DNA of 64,000 nt from Anaerolineae bacterium (lineage in GTDB: Bacteria > Chloroflexota > Anaerolineae > 4572-78 > J111): NCBI GenBank assembly GCA_023151115.1, contig JAKLJP010000008.1, forward strand, positions 124,001 to 188,000, given 5' to 3'. Under the pieces are notes generated by a model. That model was not told the origin of the DNA. It searched no databases and saw only the letters and a program-made list of their open reading frames with translations. The first letter of the stretch is position 1, and every line of letters starts with the position of its first letter. Below, one piece after another: positions 1 to 7,448 of the stretch. The translations under genes and the position numbers were made by a program.

Positions 1-716
1 CCCATGTCTACGAAAAGAGCGATCACGAGAATCTAAAAAATAAGAGCGAGCGTGACTCGATCTCCGAGACGGAAGAAGCCCGCTGGAAACTGGCCTTCAA
101 CATGAAGCTGGAAACCGGCAAGGATGACAAGGGCTACTTCGTAGTCATCCGTGAGTGCCGCGAGCGGCCCGGCATGCAGCCGCGCCTGCTGCGGGATAAA
201 GAAGGCGGCATGTTCCGCACGATGCCGGAGCGCATTATGCGCTATCTCTACGACGTGCAGCCGCCGGCTGACGAACCCAAAGGCTGGAAGGATTTCGGCG
301 CGGAAAAACCGTTCCCCGGCAAGGGCGACGATTTCAAGCAGAACGCGGTCCGCGAGATGATGAACTATTTTGTCGAGGTCGAGCCAGGAGTGAAGATTTA
401 CCCCTTCGGCGATCCGGCCGCCCAGCCGACTAAGAAAAACGGTGATCCTGGCATCAACGGCGCGGCCAACCACGCTCTCAACGCCTACGCTAAGGTCGCC
501 CAGGAGTTCAAGGAGGCGGGTGGCAAGGGCCTGGGTCAGCTCACCGTCAAGCTAAAGGAATACGTCGAGGCCAAAGTCGAGACGCAAGTCCAGGCTTACC
601 TGAACAAGAAGGTTGAGCCGGAGGCCCCAGCCCAGGTGGAGCAGACCGGCCTCGGCCTGGAAGTCCCTGCGACCGAGCCGGCTGCCGGCAGCGGCTACGG
701 CGGTGGCGCACTTTAA
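1..716 (+). CDS. Partial hypothetical protein of the mobile element (5' end outside window)
   Basis: The reading frame is open from base 3 through the ATG at 102 to the stop at 714-716, so the gene enters from the left edge and the ATG at 102 is probably an internal methionine. At least 238 residues are visible. The middle is charged, with a conserved-looking block around RYLYDVQPP and MMNYFVEVEPGVKIYPFGDP. The last 40 residues are an Ala/Pro/Glu/Gly-rich tail ending GGGAL, typical of a disordered C-terminus. I recognise no family. It lies on the opposite strand to the large operon of the element and is followed by two hairpins that could end its transcript. A DNA-processing or element-maintenance role is only a guess from position. 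Confidence 0.6.
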   Translation, partial: HVYEKSDHENLKNKSERDSISETEEARWKLAFNMKLETGKDDKGYFVVIRECRERPGMQPRLLRDKEGGMFRTMPERIMRYLYDVQPPADEPKGWKDFGAEKPFPGKGDDFKQNAVREMMNYFVEVEPGVKIYPFGDPAAQPTKKNGDPGINGAANHALNAYAKVAQEFKEAGGKGLGQLTVKLKEYVEAKVETQVQAYLNKKVEPEAPAQVEQTGLGLEVPATEPAAGSGYGGGAL

Positions 717-743
717 GTCAAAGTAGACTCATACAAAACTCAT

Positions 744-770
744 ACAAAACTCGAACAGTTTGAGTTTTGT
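744..770. repeat. Inverted repeat after the partial gene
   Basis: Arms ACAAAACTC (744-752) and GAGTTTTGT (762-770) are exact reverse complements with a 9-base loop. The arm is preceded by a second copy of CATACAAAACTC. It could be a weak terminator or an operator; there is no U-tract. Confidence 0.45.
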
Positions 771-785
771 CTGAGTACCCATCAA

Positions 786-813
786 TAAGCCCCTTCCGTG
801 TGGAAGGGGCTTA
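786..813 (+). terminator. Strong hairpin, likely terminator of the partial gene
   Basis: A perfect 12-bp stem (786-797 with 802-813) closes a GTGT loop. No clear T-run follows, so the call rests on stem strength and on the position 70 bases after the stop codon at 716. Confidence 0.55.
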
Positions 814-824
814 CTATATGCTGA

Positions 825-853
825 TTGTCAATTCAACCAAGCTATGTTATTAT
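825..853 (+). promoter_or_regulatory. Sigma-70-like promoter upstream of the HEAT-repeat gene
   Basis: TTGTCA (825-830), a 17-base spacer, then TATTAT (848-853); an overlapping TATAAT sits at 851-856. The predicted transcript would start near 860 and meet two hairpins before the next gene. Confidence 0.4.
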
Positions 854-865
854 AATGGCAACGAA

Positions 866-889
866 AAAGCCCCGCGCCAACGGGGCTTT
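866..889. terminator. GC-rich hairpin in the leader of the HEAT-repeat gene
   Basis: Stem AAAGCCCCG (866-874) pairs with CGGGGCTTT (881-889) over a 6-base loop. An A-run on the left makes it look bidirectional. Confidence 0.5.
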
Positions 890-947
890 GCCCGGATCAG
901 GTGAGGTTGGCACCCAGCCCGGTTTACTTGTGTATGGTAGCATATTT

Positions 948-977
948 GCGCCGCCTGGTCAAAGGGCGGCGCTTTTT
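948..977 (+). terminator. Intrinsic terminator directly before the HEAT-repeat start codon
   Basis: Stem GCGCCGCC (948-955) with GGCGGCGC (965-972) followed by five T (973-977). It ends 7 bases before the ATG at 985, so it lies in the leader of the next gene, where it could act as an attenuator or end a short RNA. Confidence 0.65.
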
Positions 978-984
978 GTTTCAG

Positions 985-1569
985 ATGACCAATTATAAAG
1001 ACATCCTTGCCAAACTACATAGCAACTGCAACCTCCTCCGCGAGCGTGAGGCTAGATACGGTACTAATACCTGTCTGAATGTTTATGGGGTAGACGCTGA
1101 GGCTGCCGAGGCATTAGGTCAGTTAGGCGATACTCGTGCTGTTAAGCCGCTGATCGCCGCCTTGAGAGGTGGGGATATGCAGTTACGCGAGGCAGCAGTG
1201 CAGGCTTTGGTCAAGTTCAAGAACACCGCTGTAGAGCCACTTATTAATACTTTGCACGATAAGGATGAGACAGTACGTTCGGAAGTAGTAGATGCCTTGG
1301 GCCAACTTCGAGACGTCCGCGCTATCAAACCACTTATTGATGCTCTAGGTGATAAAGATTGGCTTGTTCGTGATAAAGCAGCCGAGACTTTGGGTAAGCT
1401 GGCAGTTTTACTAACTGAGCCACAGGGTCGCTTCATTGCTCGTCATCTTTGGCAAGAGGCAATAAGCCCGGATCAGCCGGACATATATGAACCACTTTTG
1501 AGCGTCTCCAATCGATTAGCGGTGTTGGAAGTGGAGCGATTGCCAACGCCCAAGTATCCTGATTTCTAA
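985..1569 (+). CDS. HEAT-repeat protein
   Basis: 194 residues. After a short N-terminal region come tandem HEAT (PBS-lyase type) helical repeats of about 31 residues, seen as EAAEALGQLGDTRAVKPLIAAL, its diverged middle copies (residues about 65-95) and DALGQLRDVRAIKPLIDALGD. Such repeats make a protein-binding solenoid; no catalytic residue is evident. I start at ATG 985. An upstream GTG (901) would place a terminator hairpin (948-977) inside the coding region and gives an unlikely N-terminus. No good ribosome site precedes 985, so translation may be weak. The gene sits alone on the plus strand between the partial gene and the convergent HerA-like ATPase and is probably cargo or a regulator of the element. 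Partner and function are unknown. Confidence 0.7.
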   Translation: MTNYKDILAKLHSNCNLLREREARYGTNTCLNVYGVDAEAAEALGQLGDTRAVKPLIAALRGGDMQLREAAVQALVKFKNTAVEPLINTLHDKDETVRSEVVDALGQLRDVRAIKPLIDALGDKDWLVRDKAAETLGKLAVLLTEPQGRFIARHLWQEAISPDQPDIYEPLLSVSNRLAVLEVERLPTPKYPDF

Positions 1570-1695
1570 TTTTGGAAGTTGGTTTGGTGATATTACCTGT
1601 TAGGCAAAAATGCAACTGATCAAAATATGTTTCCAGGTCCACAGAAGGGCGGTCCAGAGAACTACCAGAGATAGGGCGCTCTGAAAGGAGGCTTT

Positions 1696-3420
1696 TTAAC
1701 CTGAGAACAGGGTTTCACTAGCCCGCACTTGGTCGCCGTCCACCTCTACCAGCCCATTCCGGCGTAGCGTTCCCAAGTACGTCCCAAACGTACCTCCGCT
1801 CACTGTAAACCCGGCCCGCGTTCCCAACTCCTCGCGGGAAAGCGCGTCAGGATAAACAGCAACCAACTCATCCAGCATTTTACGCTCCCCCGCTCGCAAG
1901 GCTTCCCGCCACATCGCCAGAATCTCCTCGGTTGTCTGCGGTGCTGGCGGCGTGGTATAACCCAGGTAATCCAGCCCTGTCTGAGTGACCTGGATTTCCC
2001 CACTGCTTTCCTCAATCAATCCGGCCCTTTTGAGCGTGCTAAAATAGGTTCCGAACGTCCCCCCTGACGGAGTGAACCCGGCCAAGGTACCCAGTTGAGC
2101 GCGGGTCACGCGCAGGGGATAACGCCGGGCCAGTGTTTCCAACATACGCCGTTCCCCGGCGCGAAGCTGCGGTATGTCTGCGTTAGTTCTCTTGGATGCG
2201 GGAGATGGTTTGACAGGTCGAGATGTAAGCCGGGCCTCTGGGGATGAAACAGACCGAGTTGGAACAGGCGGTGGAGCGGGGCTAGCCACGACCCTGGCCA
2301 GCGCCGTCGCCAGGTCTTGAGCTACACTGACCAACTGCTGCCCCATCTCGGCTAAACTGCTGATTGACTGCTGCAACTGGGCGATCTGTTTATCTTGCAG
2401 CACCGGCACCTCCACCCGCTCGACAACTCGCTCTACCTTTGCTTTCGCCCTCAACTCTTTTTCAAGCTGAGCAATCTTGCGTTGCAGCACCACCGGGTCG
2501 CGGGCCTCGGCTTCCTGAACCACCTGCTGCATCGCCTGGCGCAGCGCCTCTAAATCGGCAGGAGCTAGAGGGCGAGGTTGGGTCGTGCTGATGCCATCTT
2601 CGGGAGTGGCTGAAGAATCAAAGGTTTGTCGCCGGCCAATTCGTATCCGCGTGGAAATTTTGAGGAATGACGGGCTGTAGATATGCGCTTCGCCGGTTTC
2701 CAGCGTCGGCAGATCATTAACCAGGTCCAGGTCTGCCGGCGTGGTGGCGTTATCGTTCATCCATTCGGCCACGGCCTTGCGTTCGTGCGGGCCAATAGTC
2801 CGCATCGCAATGAGCGTTCCGGCCTGGTTGCGTACTTTCGTGTGAACTTCCTGGGGCCGCTGCGAGATGACCGACCAGCCCACGCCGTAGTTGCGGCCCA
2901 GGCGGGCCAGGCGCTCCACCCGATTGAGCATCACCGTTTCGTCTTTTTCCGGGCGCAGGGGGGCGAAAGTCTGTGCTTCCTCCAGGAACAGGTGGACCGG
3001 ACTGCGGGCGCGTTTCTTGGCCTGAAAGAACCGCTCGGCAAACGCGGCCACAAACCGCCGCTGATCGGGCAGTTCGAAAGCAGACACATCCAGCACCGCG
3101 CCAATGCGGTGTTCGACCAGGAGATCGGCCACCAGGGCACCGCTAGTGGCCGGAAGGGGCAGATCGCCATAATCTCCACCAAAGACCGCGATGGGAAAGC
3201 CGGCTTTCTTGCCATCAGCCGCGATACGCAGCCCCCACCATATTCCCACAGGGTCGAGCGCAATGACTTGCGCCCCGATGGTCAGAAACGCCTCGGCCAG
3301 CTTCATCGCGGCATACGATTTGCCCGCGCCGGATTGAGCCAGAAAGGCGAATTTTTGAGTCACGGCATCAGATGGCAGAATGAACGGCTTGCCGTCGGCG
3401 GTTTGGCCGATTGACATCAT
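1696..3420 (-). CDS. HerA/FtsK-superfamily ATPase with two C-terminal winged-helix-like repeats
   Basis: 574 residues. Residues 1-270 form a HerA-like (DUF87-type) P-loop ATPase: Walker A LAQSGAGKS near 28-36, Walker B HLFLEEAQ near 142-149, and a downstream Arg/Gln-containing sensor region (SVISQRPQEVHTKVRNQ). A proline-rich linker and a coiled coil (about 310-375) follow. The C-terminus carries two copies of one module of about 65 residues, each with LRAGER.ML, then AGFT.SGGTFGTY, then an R.GL.E strand, which reads like a duplicated winged helix. Relatives are hexameric DNA-pumping or DNA-end-processing ATPases. It is the last gene of the minus-strand element operon. The start ATG (3420) overlaps the stop of the zinc-ribbon gene and follows GGAGG; a second ATG is at 3417. 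An element-partition or DNA-processing role is inferred. Confidence 0.85.
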   Translation of the reverse strand: MMSIGQTADGKPFILPSDAVTQKFAFLAQSGAGKSYAAMKLAEAFLTIGAQVIALDPVGIWWGLRIAADGKKAGFPIAVFGGDYGDLPLPATSGALVADLLVEHRIGAVLDVSAFELPDQRRFVAAFAERFFQAKKRARSPVHLFLEEAQTFAPLRPEKDETVMLNRVERLARLGRNYGVGWSVISQRPQEVHTKVRNQAGTLIAMRTIGPHERKAVAEWMNDNATTPADLDLVNDLPTLETGEAHIYSPSFLKISTRIRIGRRQTFDSSATPEDGISTTQPRPLAPADLEALRQAMQQVVQEAEARDPVVLQRKIAQLEKELRAKAKVERVVERVEVPVLQDKQIAQLQQSISSLAEMGQQLVSVAQDLATALARVVASPAPPPVPTRSVSSPEARLTSRPVKPSPASKRTNADIPQLRAGERRMLETLARRYPLRVTRAQLGTLAGFTPSGGTFGTYFSTLKRAGLIEESSGEIQVTQTGLDYLGYTTPPAPQTTEEILAMWREALRAGERKMLDELVAVYPDALSREELGTRAGFTVSGGTFGTYLGTLRRNGLVEVDGDQVRASETLFSG

Positions 3421-4082
3421 GGGTCCTCCGCTTGGCGTAAATAAGGTTCAACCAGTTCTAGCCAGGGTGGCGGCAGCCCCTTGTCTTTCCAGTATTCCAC
3501 CGAAGCTACGAGGGCCACATGTCCCGCCGGCTCCTCCGCCAGCGCCTTAAAGACAGCCTCGGCGCGGACCTCGGCCGCCAACGCCTGGCACAGCTCGCCG
3601 TAAGCGACTTCAAGCGACACGCCTCTCTCGGCAGTCTGCCGGGCCACGGACAGCTCGGCCGCATCGAAGCCCAGCGCCGCGCCGATAGCCGAGGTGGCCA
3701 TCCCAAAAGGCAGCGTAGACAGTTTCTCTTGAAATTCGGCATAGGCGCTTACCTCCTGTTGCAGCCGGTCCATAACCGCGTTATGAATCTGCTCCAGCTC
3801 CTGGTCGCTCAGCGGCTTCAGGTTCATCGGGACGAGCGCCTGTAGCTCGACGTTGTTCCAGGCACAGAAATTACAGAAGCTCAATTTGTAATGGACCGTC
3901 GCCCGGCGGACCGGGCTGGGAAAATTTTCGATTTGGCGCACGGTCACGGCGCTTTCGCACTCCGGACAGGTCCCCTCCTGCCGGTCGGTATGTTGAATCA
4001 CCAGAGGCTGCCGGTTCTGGCTGCGAGCCTTGCGCTGCCGAGCGCGAAGCGCCCGGCGTGGCTTTTTCTTTTTCCTGCTCAT
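3417..4082 (-). CDS. Zinc-ribbon hypothetical protein
   Basis: 221 residues. It opens with a very basic stretch (MSRKKKKPRRALRARQRKAR), then has a CPEC...CNFC pattern (residues about 41-44 and 70-73) that should bind one zinc, then a mostly helical, acidic C-terminal half. I take ATG 4082 because GGAGA lies 7 bases upstream; the frame stays open further but has no ribosome site. The basic tail plus zinc ribbon suggests nucleic-acid binding, but no family was recognised. Its first 212 bases overlap the reading frame of the WGR protein upstream, and its stop overlaps the start of the HerA-like ATPase by 4 bases, so the three are translated as one unit. Confidence 0.7.
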   Translation of the reverse strand: MSRKKKKPRRALRARQRKARSQNRQPLVIQHTDRQEGTCPECESAVTVRQIENFPSPVRRATVHYKLSFCNFCAWNNVELQALVPMNLKPLSDQELEQIHNAVMDRLQQEVSAYAEFQEKLSTLPFGMATSAIGAALGFDAAELSVARQTAERGVSLEVAYGELCQALAAEVRAEAVFKALAEEPAGHVALVASVEYWKDKGLPPPWLELVEPYLRQAEDP

Positions 4083-4314
4083 CGGGTTCTCCTGCGACTC
4101 TGTAGCCGCGTTTAATTTTACGCCGGACCAGGGCCTCGGCCAACTTCTCGGCCTCGGCCGCCGATCCGCACGGGTCAATTTTGCTGCGCTGCGCCCCCCC
4201 TATCCGGCCCCACACCCGCCACACGGCGATGGGATCTACCAGCGTGGGCGCGACGATAACCAGGTAGAATCTGGCTTCGTTTCTGGCGGGGTTGATTCGG
4301 TGCAGCAGAGTCAT
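3871..4314 (-). CDS. WGR-domain protein
   Basis: 147 residues. Residues 1-70 match a WGR domain: NPARNEARFY, then the name-giving VWGRIGGAQRSK, then the helix AEKLAEALVRRKIKRGY. WGR domains occur in PARP-family enzymes and in many bacterial stand-alone proteins; they bind nucleic acid or act as modules beside a DNA-damage enzyme. Here the domain is alone. After it the frame continues 60 residues as a Gly/Pro/Ser-rich tail that overlaps the zinc-ribbon gene in another frame. The tail may be real disorder or may reflect a lost stop. Start 4314 (TGAAATG directly after the upstream stop) fits the domain boundary better than ATG 4374. Confidence 0.7.
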   Translation of the reverse strand: MTLLHRINPARNEARFYLVIVAPTLVDPIAVWRVWGRIGGAQRSKIDPCGSAAEAEKLAEALVRRKIKRGYRVAGEPDEQEKEKATPGASRSAAQGSQPEPAASGDSTYRPAGGDLSGVRKRRDRAPNRKFSQPGPPGDGPLQIELL

Positions 4315-4315
4315 T

Positions 4316-5098
4316 TCAGTTCGGGCGCCTGGGTTTTCTGACCGGCCTGGATCGGCGGGTAGAAAGAAACTCATGGGCCATTATTTTGAACTCGTCTCCC
4401 AGGCCGAGCTTGGCCATGATTTTGGCTCCAATCTCAAAGGACCCCGGTCCCCGTTCCAGGCAAAAAGTAGAGACGCAGCCGATCAAAAAACGCATCTCAT
4501 CGGGGTCGAGGTCACCGGCGAAACTGGGATGGATTGGATCCCACCCTTTCTCGATGTAATCCACCAGCGCCGGCTCATCAGTGGCTTCGCTCAGCAGCCT
4601 GGCGCAAATGCTTACAAATTCGCGGGCAAACTCCTGAAACGGGTGATCCGGCGGCAAAGGGACCCTGGCGGCGAGCTGGACCAGGGCAATGACCGTGTGC
4701 AGATCACGGGCAAAAATATTCAGCCGGATCGTGGGATTCGCTCTGTAGATTCGAGCCAGCATGGCTAAGGCCGCTTCATCGTCCAGGGGATCGTCCGCTG
4801 CCGCCGTCCCACTGGGTCGGGCCAGAAAGCCGTAGTCGGCGTAAAGCTGCGCGGCGATTTTAGAGAGCAGCAGCGACTCTTTAAGCGCCGGCTCATCAGT
4901 CGGTTTATTGATGATGGTGACGATAAAGCCATAGACTGCTTTCTCGGTTTCAAAGGGGACAGTGACCTCGGCGAACTTTCCGGTACGGATAGCCGCCCGA
5001 ATCAGGGGATCGGAGACCTGGGCCAGCGGTCCAAGCCGCAGCGTATCATCATCCATTTCTGCCACCAGGGCCAGAGTCAGATAAGGTTTTTCAGTCAT
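4316..5098 (-). CDS. Hypothetical element protein
   Basis: 260 residues, mostly helical, with no transmembrane segment and no motif I recognise. The C-terminus is basic (TRRSRPVRKPRRPN). ATG 5098 is chosen because AAAGGAG sits 8 bases upstream; an ATG at 5119 lacks a site. It lies between the 100-residue gene and the WGR gene, whose ATG begins one base after its stop, so the two are translationally coupled. Confidence 0.65.
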   Translation of the reverse strand: MTEKPYLTLALVAEMDDDTLRLGPLAQVSDPLIRAAIRTGKFAEVTVPFETEKAVYGFIVTIINKPTDEPALKESLLLSKIAAQLYADYGFLARPSGTAAADDPLDDEAALAMLARIYRANPTIRLNIFARDLHTVIALVQLAARVPLPPDHPFQEFAREFVSICARLLSEATDEPALVDYIEKGWDPIHPSFAGDLDPDEMRFLIGCVSTFCLERGPGSFEIGAKIMAKLGLGDEFKIMAHEFLSTRRSRPVRKPRRPN

Positions 5099-5138
5099 TA
5101 TTTTTTCTCCTTTAGCCACGACAGCTTGTAGGGCAGCA

Positions 5139-5441
5139 TTAGCTGAAATGGATAAACGCGTAACCGTTCGGTTTTTGCTTCAGGAAAGCCTCCAGCTTTT
5201 CAACAATGTCGTGGAGGCGCTCCGGATCGGGATAGGACGTGTAGACTGGCGAGGTTTTGATAATCTCGATAGCCCGCCGTACTTCATCGGCCGAACGGGT
5301 CACTCCCCCGTTTGCTCCGGAGATGCCGGCATCCAGGTGGTGCGCGTCGAAAGCGGTGTAGAAAATCCCGCCGGCATAGCCGAAGAAAAAGCCAAAGGTT
5401 TGCCCGTTTGAGGAGTCCGTAAAAGAAATATCATGCGCCAT
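5139..5441 (-). CDS. Small hypothetical protein
   Basis: 100 residues starting MAHDISFTDSS. The N-terminal half is Gly/Phe-rich (FGFFFGYAGG, FYTAFDAHH); the C-terminal half is a predicted helical pair around ADEVRRAIEIIKTSP and RLHDIVEKLEAFLKQ. ATG 5441 follows GGGAGGG and overlaps the end of the upstream membrane gene by 11 bases. No family was recognised. Position in a tightly packed operon supports its being a gene. Confidence 0.6.
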   Translation of the reverse strand: MAHDISFTDSSNGQTFGFFFGYAGGIFYTAFDAHHLDAGISGANGGVTRSADEVRRAIEIIKTSPVYTSYPDPERLHDIVEKLEAFLKQKPNGYAFIHFS

Positions 5442-6273
5442 GCGCCCTCCCATTGCCATTCGTGCCGTTTTTGACTTCCGAAACATAACTCGGTGACGTT
5501 TCGGTAATGATCGCCACCGCCGAAGCCGAAAGCTGTGGCCAGCGTTCCATCGCCGCCAGCACCCGGTCACGTTTCGGTCCTTCCATCAGTTTGACAAAAA
5601 TATCTCCGGCTGCACGAAAGCGAGCTTCGCTTTCGGCTGCTCGTTGTTCGGCGGTATTCGCCCGTTCTTCGGTGGAGTGAAGTTGGACCTGGAGTTTCCG
5701 AAGGGACTCCTTCGCTTGTTCTTCGGCCTGGCGAAGTTGACCCTTCAGGTCCCGAATGGCCTCCTTCGCTTTTTCCAGTTCCGGGTTCGGTTCCCCTTCG
5801 GTTTGGTCCTCCTCGATGACGCCCGACAGAATCCGAGCGAACAGAAGTGAAGTGGTCGGCAGGATCGCCCCGAAGGCGATAGCGTAGACCGGCGCGGGCA
5901 GGTCATAAGCCTCAAAGATTTTGAGAGTCTGACCGAACTCGACCGAATGAGCCAGGTTGGCCAGCGTAGATACCAGCCAAGCGATAGCCAGGCCGCCCCC
6001 GTAGGCATTCAGGTAGCGGGCGGTAAATTTTCGCCAGGCTGATTTGATCTTCGCTATCGTTTCAATGTGTTTGGCCAGGCGATGGGTTAGAACAGCGATG
6101 GCGGCCTCGAAGGCGAACGCTCCCCCCCAAGCCACAAGCTCGTAACCTTCCGGCTCAAATTTGGCAAAGGCCCAGGCTGTATGGGGCAGCAGCACGCCCA
6201 GGAGAAGCAGATAAATTAGCCAGATCAGGTGGTGGGAAGTGACTTCTATTTTCTTCAGTTCTGGTATATTCAT
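5431..6273 (-). CDS. Four-helix membrane protein with coiled coil and C-terminal HTH-like segment
   Basis: 280 residues. Hydrophobic helices lie near residues 17-37, 48-65, 93-112 and 130-150. A Glu/Ala/Arg-rich coiled coil follows (about 160-220), then a short C-terminal region (LSASAVAIITETSPSYVSEVKNG) resembling a helix-turn-helix. The layout (membrane domain, coiled coil, DNA-binding-like end) recalls Spd/DUF2637-type proteins of actinomycete conjugative plasmids, but this is architecture only, not a proven match. It overlaps both neighbours (ATGA with the upstream gene, 11 bases with the downstream gene). A role in anchoring or spreading element DNA at the membrane is inferred. Confidence 0.7.
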   Translation of the reverse strand: MNIPELKKIEVTSHHLIWLIYLLLLGVLLPHTAWAFAKFEPEGYELVAWGGAFAFEAAIAVLTHRLAKHIETIAKIKSAWRKFTARYLNAYGGGLAIAWLVSTLANLAHSVEFGQTLKIFEAYDLPAPVYAIAFGAILPTTSLLFARILSGVIEEDQTEGEPNPELEKAKEAIRDLKGQLRQAEEQAKESLRKLQVQLHSTEERANTAEQRAAESEARFRAAGDIFVKLMEGPKRDRVLAAMERWPQLSASAVAIITETSPSYVSEVKNGTNGNGRAHGA

Positions 6274-6933
6274 AGTTTAACTCCGTGTATAAGGGTCAGG
6301 ATATATTCGCGCAGTTCTCTTTGGGCTTGCTGTTCAGCCGCTCGTTCGTCCTGTTGATGTTCCCAGGTCAGTTCTTCCTCGACCTGCTTGCGTTCCCAGG
6401 CCAGCCGCTCTTTTTCCAACTGGAAGCGGCGCAGCGCCTCGGCTTCCTGCCGCTCGCGCTCCTTATCCTGAATCCGCTCCAACCGGGCGGCGAGTTCAGC
6501 CTTTTCCCGTTCCTCCCGTTCTTCGATCTCTCGCCGGCGGGCTTCGAGCCATTCGGCCCGGCCCGTCTGCCATTTTTCCAGCCGGCGCTGGTATTCGGCC
6601 AGTTCGTAGCCCAGCGTCAGCGAGACGAAGGCCAGGGCCGACAGCGGCCCAAGGGCCAGGGTCCCAAGCTGCCAGGGGTTGAACGTGGGCGCGGAAAGCT
6701 GAGCCTGGATGTAGTTGTAGGTCCCACTGACGGCCAAGAAGATGGCGACCGCCAGCCAGATATACCAGAGCTTGGGTCGCTTGACCAGGGCCAGCGATTC
6801 GATCACCAGGCCGGCCTCGATCAGCGTGGCCGCAAAGAACGCCTGCGGACCGCTGGCAACCTAAGGCGTGAAAGGCGGCCAGCCAGAGGGCGGCCAGGCC
6901 GAACACGACCAGGCCGGCCAAAGGTAGGTTCAT
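6270..6933 (-). pseudogene. Membrane/coiled-coil protein gene interrupted by a frameshift
   Basis: Two frames together make one protein. The first part starts at ATG 6933 directly overlapping the upstream stop (TAATG) and encodes a membrane helix ending WLAAFHAL. The second part reads VASGPQAFFAATLIEAGLVIES, two or three more membrane helices, then a long Glu/Arg-rich coiled coil to the stop at 6270. They join if one base is removed from the C pair at 6860-6861. A stop codon lies immediately upstream of the second part in its own frame. Alternatively translation restarts at GTG 6806, giving a 178-residue protein. The intact product would be about 220 residues and much like the next gene in layout. 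Assembly error, real mutation and recoding cannot be told apart here. Confidence 0.65.
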
Positions 6934-7448
6934 TATGATAACCGCTCCTTTCGACGGTCCAGATCGCTCATAAAAGCCCCCATTTCATCTACGACATTCG
7001 ACGAGTCGCCGAGCAGCTTCTTGGGCGACGGCAGGGCCATTTGATCCAGGCCGGCCACAACATCGCCCCGGCTCACTGGCGGGATGTTGTCGCGGACATC
7101 GTAGCCCAGTCTGGCGCCGGCCATAAAGACGGTTTTCTCAACTGCGGCCTGGTTGCTCCAGGCGCCGCTGACGACGTTGCCGATGGCTCCAAGCAGGTGG
7201 TTGAGATGGCTGGCGACGAGCTTCTCCTGCACCTTGTAAATGGTTCGGCTGGACAGCCAGGCCGATAAGATAGCGGTGATGGCCAGCATGACCAGGGTCA
7301 CGACGACGTGGATGATCACCGCGCCCTGATAGCCGCTTTTATAAAGGGCCTGGGGAATCAGCCCGAACTCCACGTAGAAAGTGGCTGCTAGAATGATTCC
7401 CAGGACGCACAGCAGGCTCACTATGAGGGTTATTTTGATGGTAGACAT
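6933..7448 (-). CDS. Two-helix membrane protein of the element
   Basis: 171 residues with hydrophobic helices at about 7-27 and 43-63, then a soluble helical domain rich in Asp, Asn and Val. ATG 7448 follows GGAAAGGGGTG and overlaps the end of the FtsK-like gene; the stop (TAA) overlaps the next ATG by one base. No family was recognised. Being directly behind a DNA translocase in one operon suggests a membrane partner of the transfer or segregation machine. Confidence 0.65.
   Translation of the reverse strand: MSTIKITLIVSLLCVLGIILAATFYVEFGLIPQALYKSGYQGAVIIHVVVTLVMLAITAILSAWLSSRTIYKVQEKLVASHLNHLLGAIGNVVSGAWSNQAAVEKTVFMAGARLGYDVRDNIPPVSRGDVVAGLDQMALPSPKKLLGDSSNVVDEMGAFMSDLDRRKERLS

Noticed and set aside
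901..984. GTG start at 901 for the HEAT-repeat gene
   Set aside because: It would translate through a full intrinsic terminator (948-977) and gives a non-HEAT, unlikely N-terminus; ATG 985 precedes the repeat domain.
2683..3414. Open frame of about 240 codons on the plus strand
   Set aside because: It lies wholly opposite the HerA-like ATPase and has no recognisable domain; a shadow of high-GC coding sequence.
6858..6868. Ty1-like +1 frameshift site in the split gene
   Set aside because: CTTAGG is present, but the zero frame reads TTA GGT, so the known CTT AGG C register is not used.
6496..6933. A 145-residue protein in one frame from ATG 6933
   Set aside because: After residue 24 the translation turns into Gly/Arg/Ala-rich shadow sequence; the sensible protein continues in the other frame.
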